Shown here one piece after another: positions 5,671 to 5,682 of a DNA stretch of 5,682 nucleotides. The notes below the pieces were generated by a model that was not told the origin of the DNA, ran no database searches, and worked only from the letters and a program-made list of their open reading frames with translations. A program made the translations under genes and the position numbers. Source of the stretch: Desulfovibrionales bacterium (GTDB lineage: Bacteria; Desulfobacterota; Desulfovibrionia; Desulfovibrionales; Desulfomicrobiaceae); NCBI GenBank assembly GCA_012727515.1, contig JAAYGZ010000091.1:1-5682 (forward strand), read 5' to 3'. Position 1 is the stretch's first letter, and each line of letters opens with the position of its first letter.

Positions 5671-5682
5671 GTCATTGCGAAC
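5671..5682 (+). repeat. Possible start of a dispersed GTCATTGCGA-type intergenic repeat (cut by the window edge)
   Basis: The last 12 bases, GTCATTGCGAAC, match from memory the opening of a palindromic intergenic repeat found in many unrelated bacterial genomes, which usually closes with GAAGCAATC. Translations of that repeat typically contain VIAxExKQS, and the frame here reads VIAN. Only the first arm is inside the window, so the match rests on 12 bases and could be chance. Confidence 0.4.

Overview
The window is a piece of bacterial chromosome that is mostly housekeeping. Every gene is densely packed and most starts have a good Shine-Dalgarno sequence. The taxon is an inference: the order MBL/beta-CASP nuclease, rsmD, coaD, next to a DUF484-GGDEF protein, recalls sulfate-reducing Desulfovibrionales (Desulfobacterota). 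A signal peptide on a NagZ-like enzyme and c-di-GMP signalling fit a Gram-negative cell. No plasmid, phage, CRISPR or insertion-sequence gene is visible.

Layout. Three genes on the minus strand occupy the left half. Read in their own direction they are a diguanylate cyclase with an N-terminal DUF484/GAF-like sensor (2677 to 1409), an exported GH3/NagZ-like beta-N-acetylhexosaminidase (1340 to 252), and the first 43 codons of a probable SAM-dependent methyltransferase that runs off the left edge (130 to 1). The gaps are 68 and 121 bases. Neither holds an intrinsic terminator on the minus strand, so the three may be co-transcribed.

A 248-base divergent intergenic region (2678-2925) separates them from three plus-strand genes. 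It holds a terminator-like hairpin pointing right, two dyads and a perfect TATAAT box, so it is the most likely control region in the window.

The plus-strand genes are tightly coupled: an RNA-specific MBL/beta-CASP nuclease (2926-4563), rsmD (4564-5136), whose ATG directly follows the preceding stop, and coaD (5112-5645), which overlaps rsmD by 25 bases. They link RNA processing, 16S rRNA methylation and coenzyme A synthesis, which suggests a growth-related operon. After coaD comes a strong Shine-Dalgarno with no normal start codon. The last 12 bases resemble the beginning of a dispersed GTCATTGCGA-type intergenic repeat.

I see no convincing new system. The points most worth checking are the hairpin/dyad architecture of the divergent region, the orphan ribosome binding site with repeat-like sequence at the right edge, and the c-di-GMP/peptidoglycan gene pairing.
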